From Streptomyces sp. NBC_00154 (lineage in GTDB: Bacteria > Actinomycetota > Actinomycetes > Streptomycetales > Streptomycetaceae), in contig NZ_JAPEMI010000001.1 in NCBI RefSeq assembly GCF_026342835.1, forward strand, positions 2,486,501-2,550,500: 64,000 nt of DNA, in the 5' to 3' direction. Below, one piece after another: positions 16,110-23,915 of the stretch. The notes below the pieces were generated by a model. It searched no databases. It was not told the origin of the DNA and worked only from the letters and a program-made list of their open reading frames with translations. Numbering within the stretch: position 1 is the stretch's first letter; each line of letters begins with the position of its first letter. A program made the translations under genes and the position numbers.

Positions 16110-16598
16110 CTAAGTCGCGGGCCGCTCCAGCCGGAAGAGCCGGATCTCCCGCTCCACCCGGGCCTGGTACGTGGCGTACGGCGGCCAGAACCTCAGCGCC
16201 GCCTGCCACACCTCCTCCCGCTCCGCGCCCTCCAGCAGCCGGGCGCGTACCGCGATGTCGCGTCCCTTCCAGTTGATGACGGCGTCATCCGGATGGGCCA
16301 ACAGGTTCGCAGTCCAGGCAGGATGACCCGTACGGCCGAAGTTGCTGCCGATGAGGATCCACGTCCCGTCACCGTGCTCCGGGGTGGGCATACAGGCCAG
16401 TGGGGTGGTCCGCAGCTGCCCGCTCCTCGCGCCGCGCACCGTGAGGATCAACCCCGGCAGCATCTGCGCGCTGAGCAGTACCTTGCCGCGGGTGAGCCGG
16501 TGGACGGTGCGGTCCATTGCGGGTATGACGTGCGGGGCGATCCTCGCGAAGGTGCGGGTCGAGGACACCTTCTGGATCAGCCGGACTCCGGGTGCCAT
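16110..16598 (-). CDS. Deazaflavin (F420)-dependent nitroreductase-family oxidoreductase (Ddn-like)
   Basis: A 162-aa protein of the Ddn/DUF385 split-barrel family, whose members use reduced F420 to reduce enones, quinones or nitro groups. Visible family segments are LTVRGARSGQLRTTPLACMP, WILIGSNFGRTGHPAWTANL and HPDDAVINWKG, with a final ARVEREIRLFRLE. The start ATG 16598 overlaps the stop of the upstream acyl-CoA dehydrogenase (ATGA), so the two are co-translated and share the operator at 17870-17884. A Ddn-like gene (Rv3547) also lies in the mycobacterial cholesterol region, which fits the steroid-like character of the set. Confidence 0.85.
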   Translation of the reverse strand: MAPGVRLIQKVSSTRTFARIAPHVIPAMDRTVHRLTRGKVLLSAQMLPGLILTVRGARSGQLRTTPLACMPTPEHGDGTWILIGSNFGRTGHPAWTANLLAHPDDAVINWKGRDIAVRARLLEGAEREEVWQAALRFWPPYATYQARVEREIRLFRLERPAT

Positions 16599-17830
16599 CA
16601 GACCGCCACCTCCATGCGCGGCCCGTGCCCCTGCCCCTCTCCCTGCCCCTGGGTGTCCTGCGTGAAGAGCCCGGCCTGCTCGGCCGCGTGGTCGCGCAGC
16701 CGGTGGACCGGCCCGAAGAGCAGTTCGTCGGCGGCGGCCCGCTTGAAGTAGAGATGCGCCTCGTGTTCCCAGGTGAAGCCGATCCCGCCGTGCAGCTGGA
16801 CGGCCTCGGCGGTGGTGATCCGCTGGGTTTCCAGCGCCTGGGCGAGGGCGAGCCCTCCGGCCGCCGGGTCCCAGGCCGCGTAGTAGGCCGCAGACCTGGC
16901 TGCCTGCACCCGCACGTACAGATCGGCGAGCCGGTGCTTCACGGCCTGGAAGGAGCCGATGGCGCGGCCGAACTGCTCGCGCGCCTTGACGTATTCGACG
17001 GTCCGGTCGAGTGCACTCGCCGCGGCTCCGACCGCCTCCGCCGCCAGTACGGCGGCGGCGGTGCGCCCGACAGAGGTCAGGGCGCCCGCCGGGCCGGCCA
17101 CATCGACCGCGTCGTCCGCGCCGAGCAGGTCCGCCGGGGTGTCGCGCAGTTCGATGCGGGCCAGCGGCCGGGTCTCGTCCAGCGAGGTCTGCCGGGTTCG
17201 GACGAGCCCGGTCGCCGTGTCCGCGCGGACCAGGAAGAGGAGCGTACGGCTGCGCGGGAAGCCGCCCGCGTGGGCCGCGACCAACAGCACTCCGGCGCTG
17301 TGCCCGTCGAGTACCCGTGCGGCCTCCCCGTACAGCCGCCACCCCTCCCGGCCGGACCGGGCCTGTACGCCACCGGCCCGCCCGCCGCCCGCCCAGGCGC
17401 CGCCGGTGGTGTCGCCGGTGAGACCGAGGGCGGTGGAGAGCGAGCCTCCGGGGACGGCGAGGGTCGCAGTCAGTTCACCCGCGGCGATGCGCGGCAGCAG
17501 GGCGGTGCGCTGGGCCTCGGTGCCGAGTGCGGCGATCAGAGGCGCGGCGAGCACGGCGGTGGCGAGCAGCGGGGACGGCAGCAGCGCGCGGCCGGTCTCC
17601 TCGCAGGCGACGGCGAGTTCGACGGGCCCGCAGCCGACCCCTCCGTACTCCTGCGCGAGCGCGAGCCCCGGCAGCCCGAGATCCTGGGCGAGTTGCCGCC
17701 ACAGGGCCTCGTCATATCCGTGCGCGGTCCGCACGGCGCTCCTGACCTCGCCGGGTCCGCAGCGTTTGACCAGCAGTTCGCGCAGGGTGCGGCGGATCTC
17801 GTCCTGCTCCGCGGTGAAGGCGGCGTCCAT
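16598..17830 (-). CDS. Acyl-CoA dehydrogenase, HGGIGFTWE-type subunit, copy 1
   Basis: A 410-aa flavoprotein of the acyl-CoA dehydrogenase family. It would introduce an alpha-beta double bond into a CoA ester. N-terminal DEIRRTLRELLVKRC and PGLALAQEYGGVGCG are typical of the helical domain. The C-terminal domain shows AREQFGRAIGSFQAVKHRLADL and AVQLHGGIGFTWEHEAHLYFKRA, a pattern found in the FadE subunits that form heterotetramers in steroid side-chain degradation. No partner is adjacent; the IQ-NI-type subunits are at 36856 and 42019. ATG 17830 is the homology start. Divergent from the second thiolase-like gene, with two operators between them. Confidence 0.87.
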   Translation of the reverse strand: MDAAFTAEQDEIRRTLRELLVKRCGPGEVRSAVRTAHGYDEALWRQLAQDLGLPGLALAQEYGGVGCGPVELAVACEETGRALLPSPLLATAVLAAPLIAALGTEAQRTALLPRIAAGELTATLAVPGGSLSTALGLTGDTTGGAWAGGGRAGGVQARSGREGWRLYGEAARVLDGHSAGVLLVAAHAGGFPRSRTLLFLVRADTATGLVRTRQTSLDETRPLARIELRDTPADLLGADDAVDVAGPAGALTSVGRTAAAVLAAEAVGAAASALDRTVEYVKAREQFGRAIGSFQAVKHRLADLYVRVQAARSAAYYAAWDPAAGGLALAQALETQRITTAEAVQLHGGIGFTWEHEAHLYFKRAAADELLFGPVHRLRDHAAEQAGLFTQDTQGQGEGQGHGPRMEVAV

Positions 17831-17869
17831 CGTCGGGCTCCTTCCCCTCAGGGGCCGTAGGCCTCTGAT

Positions 17870-17884
17870 CTGACGGTTCGTCAT
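17870..17884. promoter_or_regulatory. Regulon operator CTGAC-GGTTC-GTCAT
   Basis: One mismatch in the right arm (GTCAT). It lies 40 bases upstream of the acyl-CoA dehydrogenase start at 17830, which is transcribed leftward. Confidence 0.75.
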
Positions 17885-17950
17885 GCTAGGCGTGATGTTG
17901 CGAGAAACCCAGAGCCGCGCACGCGCTCGCCCCACCCCCTCATGCCACAT

Positions 17951-17965
17951 CTGATGTACCGTCAG
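17951..17965. promoter_or_regulatory. Regulon operator CTGAT-GTACC-GTCAG next to the thiolase-like start codon
   Basis: One mismatch in the left arm (CTGAT); the flanks extend the symmetry to ATCTGAT...GTCAGAT. It ends four bases before the ATG at 17970, leaving no room for a ribosome-binding site, so the mRNA may be leaderless. Confidence 0.8.
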
Positions 17966-17969
17966 ATTT

Positions 17970-19151
17970 ATGCCTTCCTCGCCCTCCTCTCCCCCGCGCA
18001 AGGTCGCTGTCGTCGGCATATCCCTCGCGGACTGCGGACGCGTCGACGGCCCCACCCCGTACGCCCTGCACGCCCAGGCCGCCCGCCGGGCGCTCGCCGA
18101 TTCGGGCCTGGACCGCTCGGTCGTCGACGGCTTCGCCTCCGCCGGACTCGGCACGCTCGCCCCGGTCGAGGTCGCGGAGTATCTGGGCCTCAAGCCCACC
18201 TGGATGGATTCCACCGCGGTCGGCGGGGCGACCTGGGAGGTGATGGCCGCCCATGCCGCCGACGCCGTCGCGGCGGGCCGCGCCGACGCCGTACTGCTGG
18301 TGTACGGGTCCACGGCGCGCGCAGACATCCGGGCCGGGCGCCGCACGTCGAATCTCTCGTTCGGCTCGCGCGGCCCGCTCCAGTTCGAAGTGCCGTACGG
18401 GCACTCACTGATCGCGAAGTACGCGATGGCCGCCCGCCGCCATATGCACGAGTACGGGACGACGCTCGAGCAGCTCGCCGAGGTGGCCGTGCAAGCCCGC
18501 GCGAACGCGGCGGCCAACCCGGACGCGATGTTCCGGGACCCGATCACGGTGGACGACGTCCTGTCGGGCCCGATGATCGCGGACCCCTTCACCAAGCTGC
18601 ACTGCTGCATCCGCAGCGACGGCGGGTGCGCGGTACTGCTGGCGGCCGAGGAGTACGTACCGGACACGGCGAAGGCCCCGGTGTGGATCCTCGGCACGGG
18701 CGAGTACGTCTCGCACTCCACGATGTCCGAGTGGGACGACTTCACGGTCTCCCCCGCCGCGGTCTCGGGCCGGCTGGCCTTCGGGCGTGCCGGGGTGCGG
18801 CCCGCCGACATCGACCTGGCCGAGATCTATGACGCCTTCACCTACATGACGCTGGTGACGCTGGAAGATCTGGGGTTCTGCGCGAAGGGCGAGGGCGGCG
18901 CGTTCATCGAAAAGGGTCGAATCGGTCGGTCCGGCGAACTTCCGGTGAACACCGACGGGGGTGGGCTTTCGGCCTGCCATCCTGGGATGCGCGGGCTCTT
19001 CCTCCTGGTGGAATCCGTCCGCCAACTCCGTGGTGAGGCGGGGGAACGGCAGGTCAGAAGGGCGGACGGCAGCTTTCCCGAGCTGGCCGTTGCCTCGGGA
19101 ACGGGTGGCTGGTTCTGTTCCTCGGGCACGGTCGTGCTGGGACGGGGCTGA
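17970..19151 (+). CDS. Thiolase-fold lipid-transfer-type protein (Ltp family), copy 2
   Basis: A 393-aa thiolase-superfamily protein, paralogous to the one at 7488-8636. It has KVAVVGISLADCGRVDG, STAVGGATWEVMAAHAADAV, the MHEYGTT segment shared with copy 1, AEIYDAFTYMTLVTLEDLGFC and PVNTDGGGLSACHPG. Like copy 1 it probably works with a DUF35 subunit, but none is adjacent. The nearest, at 22884-23294, lies 3.7 kb downstream on the other strand under its own operator. The operator touches the start region and no Shine-Dalgarno sequence precedes the ATG. Thiolytic or retro-aldol cleavage of a CoA ester is the likely role. Confidence 0.85.
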   Translation: MPSSPSSPPRKVAVVGISLADCGRVDGPTPYALHAQAARRALADSGLDRSVVDGFASAGLGTLAPVEVAEYLGLKPTWMDSTAVGGATWEVMAAHAADAVAAGRADAVLLVYGSTARADIRAGRRTSNLSFGSRGPLQFEVPYGHSLIAKYAMAARRHMHEYGTTLEQLAEVAVQARANAAANPDAMFRDPITVDDVLSGPMIADPFTKLHCCIRSDGGCAVLLAAEEYVPDTAKAPVWILGTGEYVSHSTMSEWDDFTVSPAAVSGRLAFGRAGVRPADIDLAEIYDAFTYMTLVTLEDLGFCAKGEGGAFIEKGRIGRSGELPVNTDGGGLSACHPGMRGLFLLVESVRQLRGEAGERQVRRADGSFPELAVASGTGGWFCSSGTVVLGRG

Positions 19152-19324
19152 GAAGCCCGAAGCCGGGCGGGCGCTGCCTGAAAGCGCTCTCTCTATAACT
19201 TTTTGACCCGGGCACCTCAAGCCTCTAGGTTCTGGCGTCCAGGCTCGGTCCAGCGAGGACGGGCCACCATCGTCCTTGGGGGGACACATGCACTGGTTAT
19301 CTCGATGTTCTGAAGAAGTACGCG

Positions 19325-19648
19325 GTGTTCAGCGGCCGTGCGCGCCGCCAGGAGTACTGGATGTACGTCCTGTTCAACGCCATTGCCGCCATCATCGCGT
19401 TGGTGCTCGACGCGGCGCTCGGCACGTTGCCGATCATCACCGCGATCTACTACGTCGCTGTCCTTCTGCCCAGCCTCGGTGTCTTCGTGCGCCGCCTGCA
19501 CGACACCGGCCGCTCCGGCTGGTGGGTGCTGTTCGGGGCCGTCCCGCTGGTGGGCGGGATCACGCTGCTCGTCTTCGCGTGCCTCGAGGGCGAGCGCACC
19601 CAGAACGCGTACGGCCCGGACCCGAAGTCGGGCTACGCCGCGGCCTAG
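19325..19648 (+). CDS. DUF805 membrane protein; 5' end disrupted by a one-base frameshift
   Basis: A 107-aa readable part of a DUF805 inner-membrane protein. FSGRARRQEYWMYVLFN, two or three hydrophobic helices (AIIALVLDAALG, YYVAVLLPSLGVFVRRLHDTG) and GWWVLFGAVPLVGGITLLV are typical of the family. Family proteins normally begin M-x-W-Y-L-x-x-L-K-K-Y. An ATG at 19288 with a G-rich ribosome site reads MHW, then the frame is lost by one extra T at 19297/19298; removing it restores YLDVLKKYAVFSG. The gene therefore probably ran 19288-19648. The shift could be a sequencing error or a real mutation. GTG 19325 is the only in-frame start left. DUF805 function is unknown. Confidence 0.75.
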   Translation: MFSGRARRQEYWMYVLFNAIAAIIALVLDAALGTLPIITAIYYVAVLLPSLGVFVRRLHDTGRSGWWVLFGAVPLVGGITLLVFACLEGERTQNAYGPDPKSGYAAA

Positions 19649-19698
19649 TGGGCCCCGCGGTCGGCCCTCCGTCCGACCGCACACATGACCGCATGACC

Positions 19699-19770
19699 GT
19701 GCGCTCACCGCTCTGAGCGCACACCACACAGGGCGTCGCCCGGCAACCCACTGCCGGCCGACGCCCTGTG
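19699..19770 (+). terminator. Two consecutive hairpins after the DUF805 gene
   Basis: GTGCGCTCA (19699-19707) pairs with 19714-19722 around a 6-base loop. A larger stem of 12 pairs (CACAGGGCGTCG, 19727-19738 with 19759-19770) follows, with further internal pairing. Together they make a strong transcription barrier before the next gene. Confidence 0.75.
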
Positions 19771-19910
19771 GGCGTCCGGCCACGGCCGCGCTCCCGGGGA
19801 TCGTCGTCCCCCACCCGGTCCTCGACGCCGAAGAACTCGTCCGCCTCACACCACCGCGGACCGACCCGGCGGCCCCGCGCCCCGCGCCTCGGCGGGCATG
19901 ATGGGGCCGC

Positions 19911-20597
19911 ATGACCGATGTGACGCCTGATCCGCACTCCGCCCAGCAGGCCTTCCGGGACCTCCTGCACGCCCAGCGGGTATGGGACGTCGAGCTGCCC
20001 TCGTTCGATCCCGCCGCCGCGCCCCTCACCCCGCTCCCCCTCTTCCACGCCTGGTTCGCCGAGGCGGTGGCCGCCGGACAGGCCGAGCCGCACACCATGA
20101 CGCTGGCCACCGTCGACGCCGAGGGACACCCGGACCTGCGGACGCTGATGCTGCACGACGCGGACGACCGTGGCTGGCACTTCGCCACGCACGCCACCAG
20201 CGCGAAGGGCCGCCAGCTCGCCGCGCACCCGCACGCGGCGCTCGGCTTCTACTGGCCCGCGCAGGGGAGGCAGGTGCGGGTACGAGGTCCGGTCACCGCC
20301 TGCACCCCCGCCGAGAGCCGGGCCGATCTGCATGTCCGCTCGACCGGGGCACTGGCGTCGGCGCTGGTGGGACGGCAGAGCGAGGTGCTCGGCTCGTACG
20401 AGGAGCTGAACCGCGCCTCGGACGCCGCCTGGGAGCGGGCACAGGCGGAACCGGAGGCGGACGTGCCGAGCTGGACACGGTACGTGGTCGAGCCGCGCGA
20501 GGTCGAGTTCTTCCAGGGTGACGCGAGGCGGCGCCACATCCGGCTGCGCTACCGCCGGGACGGCGGGGCGTGGGAGCGGGAGCTGCTCTGGCCGTGA
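19911..20597 (+). CDS. Pyridoxamine 5'-phosphate oxidase-family flavoprotein (PdxH-like)
   Basis: A 228-aa FMN-binding split-barrel protein of the PNPOx family. It shows the ordered features of PdxH: PHTMTLATVDAEGHPDLRTL (FMN-binding strand pair), GWHFATHATSAKGRQLAAHPHAALGFYWPAQGRQVRVRG and a C-terminal RVVEPREVEFFQGDARRRHIR-like ending that resembles the PdxH C-terminal Arg-rich loop. True PdxH oxidises pyridoxamine or pyridoxine phosphate to pyridoxal phosphate. Substitutions in the C-terminal loop mean another substrate cannot be excluded. It stands alone, after a double terminator. Confidence 0.75.
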   Translation: MTDVTPDPHSAQQAFRDLLHAQRVWDVELPSFDPAAAPLTPLPLFHAWFAEAVAAGQAEPHTMTLATVDAEGHPDLRTLMLHDADDRGWHFATHATSAKGRQLAAHPHAALGFYWPAQGRQVRVRGPVTACTPAESRADLHVRSTGALASALVGRQSEVLGSYEELNRASDAAWERAQAEPEADVPSWTRYVVEPREVEFFQGDARRRHIRLRYRRDGGAWERELLWP

Positions 20598-20700
20598 CCG
20601 GCCCGTCCGGCTCACTCGTTCCATCCGGTTTCATTCCGCTTATCGGGTTCCGACGCAAAAGGAGCACTATGGGAGACAGGTGAGTTGCTGGAGGCATTCC

Positions 20701-21609
20701 ATGACACGAACCCGTTCCCGCTACGCCCCCGACCACGGTCTGACCACGCGCATGGTCACCACCATGTTCCTGATCGGACTGCTGTACGTGATCCTGGTGG
20801 GCGTGCTCCTCGCGGTGCTGCGGGGCGCCTGGCCGATCATCCTGATCTTCACCGGCGGCCTGTTCATCGCCCAGTTCTGGTTCAGCGACCGCATCGCCGC
20901 ATTCAGCATGGGTGCCCGCGAGGTCACCCCGGAGGAAGCACCCGAGCTGCACGGCACCATCGACCGGATCTGCGCCCTGGCGGACATGCCGAAACCCCGG
21001 GTGGCCATCGCCCGGAGCGACGTACCGAACGCCTTCGCCACCGGCCGCGGCGAGAAGACCGCACTCGTCTGCGCCACCACCGGGCTCCTGCGCAGACTCG
21101 AACCCGAGGAGCTGGAAGGCGTCCTCGCGCACGAGATGTCGCACGTCGCCCACCGGGACGTCGCTGTCATGACGATCGCCTCGTTCCTCGGCGTCCTGGC
21201 CGGCATCGTCACCCGCGTCGCCCTCTGGGGCGGCTTCTCCCGCAATCGCAGCAGCGACCCCGTCGGCATCGCGATCATGCTGATCCCGTTGATCAGCGCC
21301 GTCGTGTACTGCCTGAGTTTCCTGCTCACCCGGCTGCTCTCGCGCTACCGCGAACTCTCCGCCGACCGCGCCGCCGCCCTCCTCACCGGCCGCCCCTCCG
21401 CGCTCGCCTCGGCGCTCACCAAGGTCAGCGGCCAGATGGCCAGGATCCCGACGGAGGACCTGCGGAAGGCGGAGCCGTACAACGCCTTCTACTTCGTCCC
21501 GGCGTTCTCCTCGAAGGAGAGCCTCAGCCGGCTGCTCTCCTCCCACCCGACCCTCGAACAGCGCCTCGACCAGCTGGCCCGAATCTCCGCCGAACTCGCC
21601 CGCCCGTAA
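20701..21609 (+). CDS. htpX: HtpX-type membrane zinc metalloprotease
   Basis: A 302-aa M48-family protease of the cytoplasmic membrane that degrades misfolded membrane proteins. Two N-terminal hydrophobic segments (MFLIGLLYVILVGVLLAVL; WPIILIFTGGLFIAQFWF) precede the zinc site HEMSH at about residues 144-148. The third ligand lies in the RELSADRAA segment after two further helices (TIASFLGVLAGIVTRVAL, GIAIMLIPLISAVVYCLSF). The length is normal for the family. It is followed 18 bases later by pspAB, the usual streptomycete pairing in the phage-shock-type envelope response. Confidence 0.92.
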   Translation: MTRTRSRYAPDHGLTTRMVTTMFLIGLLYVILVGVLLAVLRGAWPIILIFTGGLFIAQFWFSDRIAAFSMGAREVTPEEAPELHGTIDRICALADMPKPRVAIARSDVPNAFATGRGEKTALVCATTGLLRRLEPEELEGVLAHEMSHVAHRDVAVMTIASFLGVLAGIVTRVALWGGFSRNRSSDPVGIAIMLIPLISAVVYCLSFLLTRLLSRYRELSADRAAALLTGRPSALASALTKVSGQMARIPTEDLRKAEPYNAFYFVPAFSSKESLSRLLSSHPTLEQRLDQLARISAELARP

Positions 21610-21627
21610 GGAACCAGGGAGTCCGCA

Positions 21628-22212
21628 GTGGGTCTTCTCGACACCATCCTCGGCCGCAGCAAACCGGTCCGCCCCGACCTCGACCAGCTCTTCGCCGTAC
21701 CGTCCGCCGCCCTCACCCTCCAGGCGGGCGCCGGCTTCACCCCCACCGGACTGGGCTCGGTCTGCTTCGCGGGGGTGGAGGGCGGCACCTTCGCCCGTAT
21801 CCGGCAGGACGTACAGGAACTGCTCGACGCGGACACGGACCGGGGCGGCATCCCGGTGGAGTTCAGCCAGGACACGTACGGCTACACCTGGCTGCTCTCC
21901 CGCCGCTCCCCCGACGATGTGGCCGCCCTGGTCAACGACCTGCACGCGGTCAACACCCTGCTCCAGGACGGCGGCTTCGGCCCGCAGTTGCTCTGCTCGC
22001 TGATCGGCTTCCGGGATGCCGAGGGGCGGTCTCTGGCGCTGGTCTACCTGTACAAGCGCGGCACGTTCTATCCGTTCACCCCGGTGCGGGGCGGCGGCGA
22101 AAAGCGCGACAACCAGTTGGAGTTGCAGATCAGGGCGACACTCGGGGACGACCTGCGGGTCGAGAAGGATCTCTCCCGGTGGTTCCCGGTCTGGGGGGCG
22201 CCCGGACTGTGA
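21628..22212 (+). CDS. pspAB: PspA-associated protein PspAB
   Basis: A 194-aa soluble protein starting MGLLDTILGRSKPVRPDLDQLFAVPSA from a GTG codon. It contains the family segments TPTGLGSVCFAGVEGG, FSQDTYGYTWLLSR and GFGPQLLCSLIGF, and ends in VEKDLSRWFPVWG. The family accompanies HtpX in actinobacteria and is thought to take part in membrane-stress handling with PspA. No catalytic motif is apparent. It is translated just downstream of htpX in what is clearly one operon. Confidence 0.82.
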   Translation: MGLLDTILGRSKPVRPDLDQLFAVPSAALTLQAGAGFTPTGLGSVCFAGVEGGTFARIRQDVQELLDADTDRGGIPVEFSQDTYGYTWLLSRRSPDDVAALVNDLHAVNTLLQDGGFGPQLLCSLIGFRDAEGRSLALVYLYKRGTFYPFTPVRGGGEKRDNQLELQIRATLGDDLRVEKDLSRWFPVWGAPGL

Positions 22213-22246
22213 GCCGGGCGCCGAGCCGTTCCGTATCATCAGGTTC

Positions 22247-22849
22247 ATGACTGCTGAGCGCCCGAACTCCGTCAGTCGGCTGCGCGCTTCCGACGCCGAC
22301 CGTGAAGCGGTGGTGGACCAGTTGAGGGAGGCCGCGGCCGAGGGCCGTATCGACCTCGACGAGCTGGATACCCGGCTGGGCCAGGCGCTGGTCGCCAAGA
22401 CCTACGCCGAGCTGGCGCCCCTCACCGCCGATCTCGGGCCCGCGCCGCAGGACGCGGGGAAGCCGCTGGTCCTCAAGGGTGGCATCCACGGCGCGGTGCG
22501 CACCGGGCGCTGGAAGGTGCCCGCGCACATCGATGTGGACGGCGGCATGGGCGGCGCCAGGCTCGACTTCACCCGGACCGACTGCCGGCTGCGCGAGATC
22601 GAGCTGGAGGTCAACGGGCAGATGGGCGGGGTCAGGATCATCGTCCCCGCGGGCTGGGCCACGGAGACCGACGAGGTCGATCCCGGCCTGGGCGGCTTCA
22701 AGGACCGGACCACGGACGAAAGGCTCCCGGGCACCCCGCTGATCCGCGTCACCGGCACGGCCGGCATGGGCGGCGTGGTCATCCGCCACCCCAACGTCTG
22801 GGAGCGGTGGAAGCTGCGGCGCGCGCTGCGGCGCAGCAAGTCGTTCTGA
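22247..22849 (+). CDS. DUF1707 domain protein with C-terminal LiaF-like region
   Basis: A 200-aa protein. The N-terminal DUF1707 (about 8-60) has the pattern LRASDADREAVVDQLREA and GRIDLDELDTRLGQAL, a short helical domain found at the N-terminus of many actinobacterial membrane-associated proteins. The C-terminal half (IDVDGGMGGARLDFTRTDC, VNGQMGGVRIIVPAGWA) looks like the beta-strand stack of cell-wall-active-antibiotic-response (LiaF-like) domains. No transmembrane segment is visible. It follows pspAB by 34 bases on the same strand, so an envelope-stress role is a reasonable inference. Confidence 0.82.
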   Translation: MTAERPNSVSRLRASDADREAVVDQLREAAAEGRIDLDELDTRLGQALVAKTYAELAPLTADLGPAPQDAGKPLVLKGGIHGAVRTGRWKVPAHIDVDGGMGGARLDFTRTDCRLREIELEVNGQMGGVRIIVPAGWATETDEVDPGLGGFKDRTTDERLPGTPLIRVTGTAGMGGVVIRHPNVWERWKLRRALRRSKSF

Positions 22850-22883
22850 GTCGTACCGGGCGAACGGCGGAGTCAGGGCCGAC

Positions 22884-23294
22884 TCACGGCCGGAAGACCG
22901 GGACCGCCTCGCCGCCCTCCTCCTGCCGGAAGGTGACGCGCAGTTCCATACCGATGGCGAGGTCGGACTCAGCGCAGTCGACGATCTCCGTCATCATTCG
23001 CGGCCCCTCGGCGAGGTCGACGACGGCCGCCGTGTACGGGACGCGGGCGCCGAACGGCGGCAGGTCGTTCCGGTGGACGACGGACCAGGTGTAGAGCGTG
23101 GCACGGCCGCTCGCCCGCTCCCAGGTGACGTCCTCGCTCCAGCATCGCGGGCAGAACTCGCGTGGGTAGTGGTGGGCCCTGCCGCAGGCGTGGCAGCGGC
23201 GCAGCAGCAGGTGCCCCTCGGCGGCCGCGTCCCAGTAGGGCCGGGTGAAGTCGTCCGGTCCGGGCAGGTCGAAGCGGGGGGCGGCCGTGGTCAT
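22884..23294 (-). CDS. DUF35 zinc-ribbon/OB-fold protein, copy 2
   Basis: A 136-aa DUF35 protein. The zinc ribbon CHACGRAHHYPREFCPRC has the full set of four Cys. The OB fold follows (SGRATLYTWSVVHRNDLPPFG, PYTAAVVDLAEGPRMMTEIV). Its start codon overlaps the stop of the DoxX gene (ATGA at 23291-23294), and both lie under the operator at 23768-23782. It probably partners the thiolase-like protein at 17970-19151, which lacks an adjacent DUF35, as an acyl-CoA-binding subunit. That pairing is an inference from the regulon, not from position. Confidence 0.87.
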   Translation of the reverse strand: MTTAAPRFDLPGPDDFTRPYWDAAAEGHLLLRRCHACGRAHHYPREFCPRCWSEDVTWERASGRATLYTWSVVHRNDLPPFGARVPYTAAVVDLAEGPRMMTEIVDCAESDLAIGMELRVTFRQEEGGEAVPVFRP

Positions 23295-23743
23295 CCGAAG
23301 AGTCCGATCACGTGGTCGAGGGACCAGACCTGCCAGGACATGGCGAAGAGGGCGACGAGGGAGATCAGCGCCATCATCGCGTTCTGCCCCTGCTCGGCCC
23401 AGTCGTGGATCATCAGCACCAGGTAGAGGAGGTTGAGAAGCAGTCCGCCGAGGAGCGCGACGGGTGTCAGAAAGCCGGCGATCAGGCCGAGCCCCAGGGC
23501 GAGTTCGGCGTAGACGACGAGGTAGGCCATGGCCTTGGGGCGGGGCGCGACGATCCGCTGGAAGCCGGTACGTACCGCCGCCCATCGGTGCTTGCCCGCG
23601 ACGTCCGCCGCCCAGGCGATTCCCGTACCGCGCTCGAACCAGCCCTTCTTGTCCTTGTGCCGCCAGCTCTCCAGCCACCACAGGCCGAGCCCTATTCGAA
23701 GGACGGCGAGCCACTCGGCTCCGCCGAGCCAGATCGTCTGCAT
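23291..23743 (-). CDS. DoxX-family membrane protein
   Basis: A 150-aa inner-membrane protein with four predicted helices: WLAVLRIGLGLWWLESW, AYLVVYAELALGLGLIAGFL, ALLGGLLLNLLYLVLMIHDW and AMMALISLVALFAMSW. This is the DoxX/DoxD layout; characterised members are part of thiosulfate:quinone oxidoreductases, but most are of unknown role, often beside oxidoreductases. ATG 23743 is chosen because GGGAGG lies seven bases upstream; a GTG 15 bases earlier overlaps that site. The gene leads a two-gene operon with DUF35 under the regulon operator. Confidence 0.82.
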   Translation of the reverse strand: MQTIWLGGAEWLAVLRIGLGLWWLESWRHKDKKGWFERGTGIAWAADVAGKHRWAAVRTGFQRIVAPRPKAMAYLVVYAELALGLGLIAGFLTPVALLGGLLLNLLYLVLMIHDWAEQGQNAMMALISLVALFAMSWQVWSLDHVIGLFG

Positions 23744-23767
23744 CGGGGCCCCTCCCACTCAAGGGAT

Positions 23768-23782
23768 CTGACGGTACGTCAG
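23768..23782. promoter_or_regulatory. Regulon operator CTGAC-GGTAC-GTCAG before doxX-DUF35
   Basis: Perfect arms; the inner bases extend the symmetry (GACGGTACGTC). It lies 25 bases upstream of the DoxX start and 133 bases from the divergent flavin monooxygenase, which could also be affected. Confidence 0.85.
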
Positions 23783-23889
23783 TTCACCCAATCCGGCACC
23801 GCCGCGCAAGAGGTACGCAGAACACGGGCCGGACGCACACACTCGTGATCAATTCGCAATCGATTCCGGTCTTGACCGAGACCCATCAA

Positions 23890-23905
23890 GTAATCGGGCG
23901 ATTAC
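23890..23905. promoter_or_regulatory. Palindrome GTAATCG-GG-CGATTAC before the monooxygenase gene
   Basis: A perfect 7+7 inverted repeat with a 2-base centre, ending 10 bases before the ATG at 23916. It is AT-rich for this genome and unlike the CTGAC motif, so it is probably the site of a separate regulator acting on the monooxygenase gene. Confidence 0.45.
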
Positions 23906-23915
23906 GCTCCGATCC

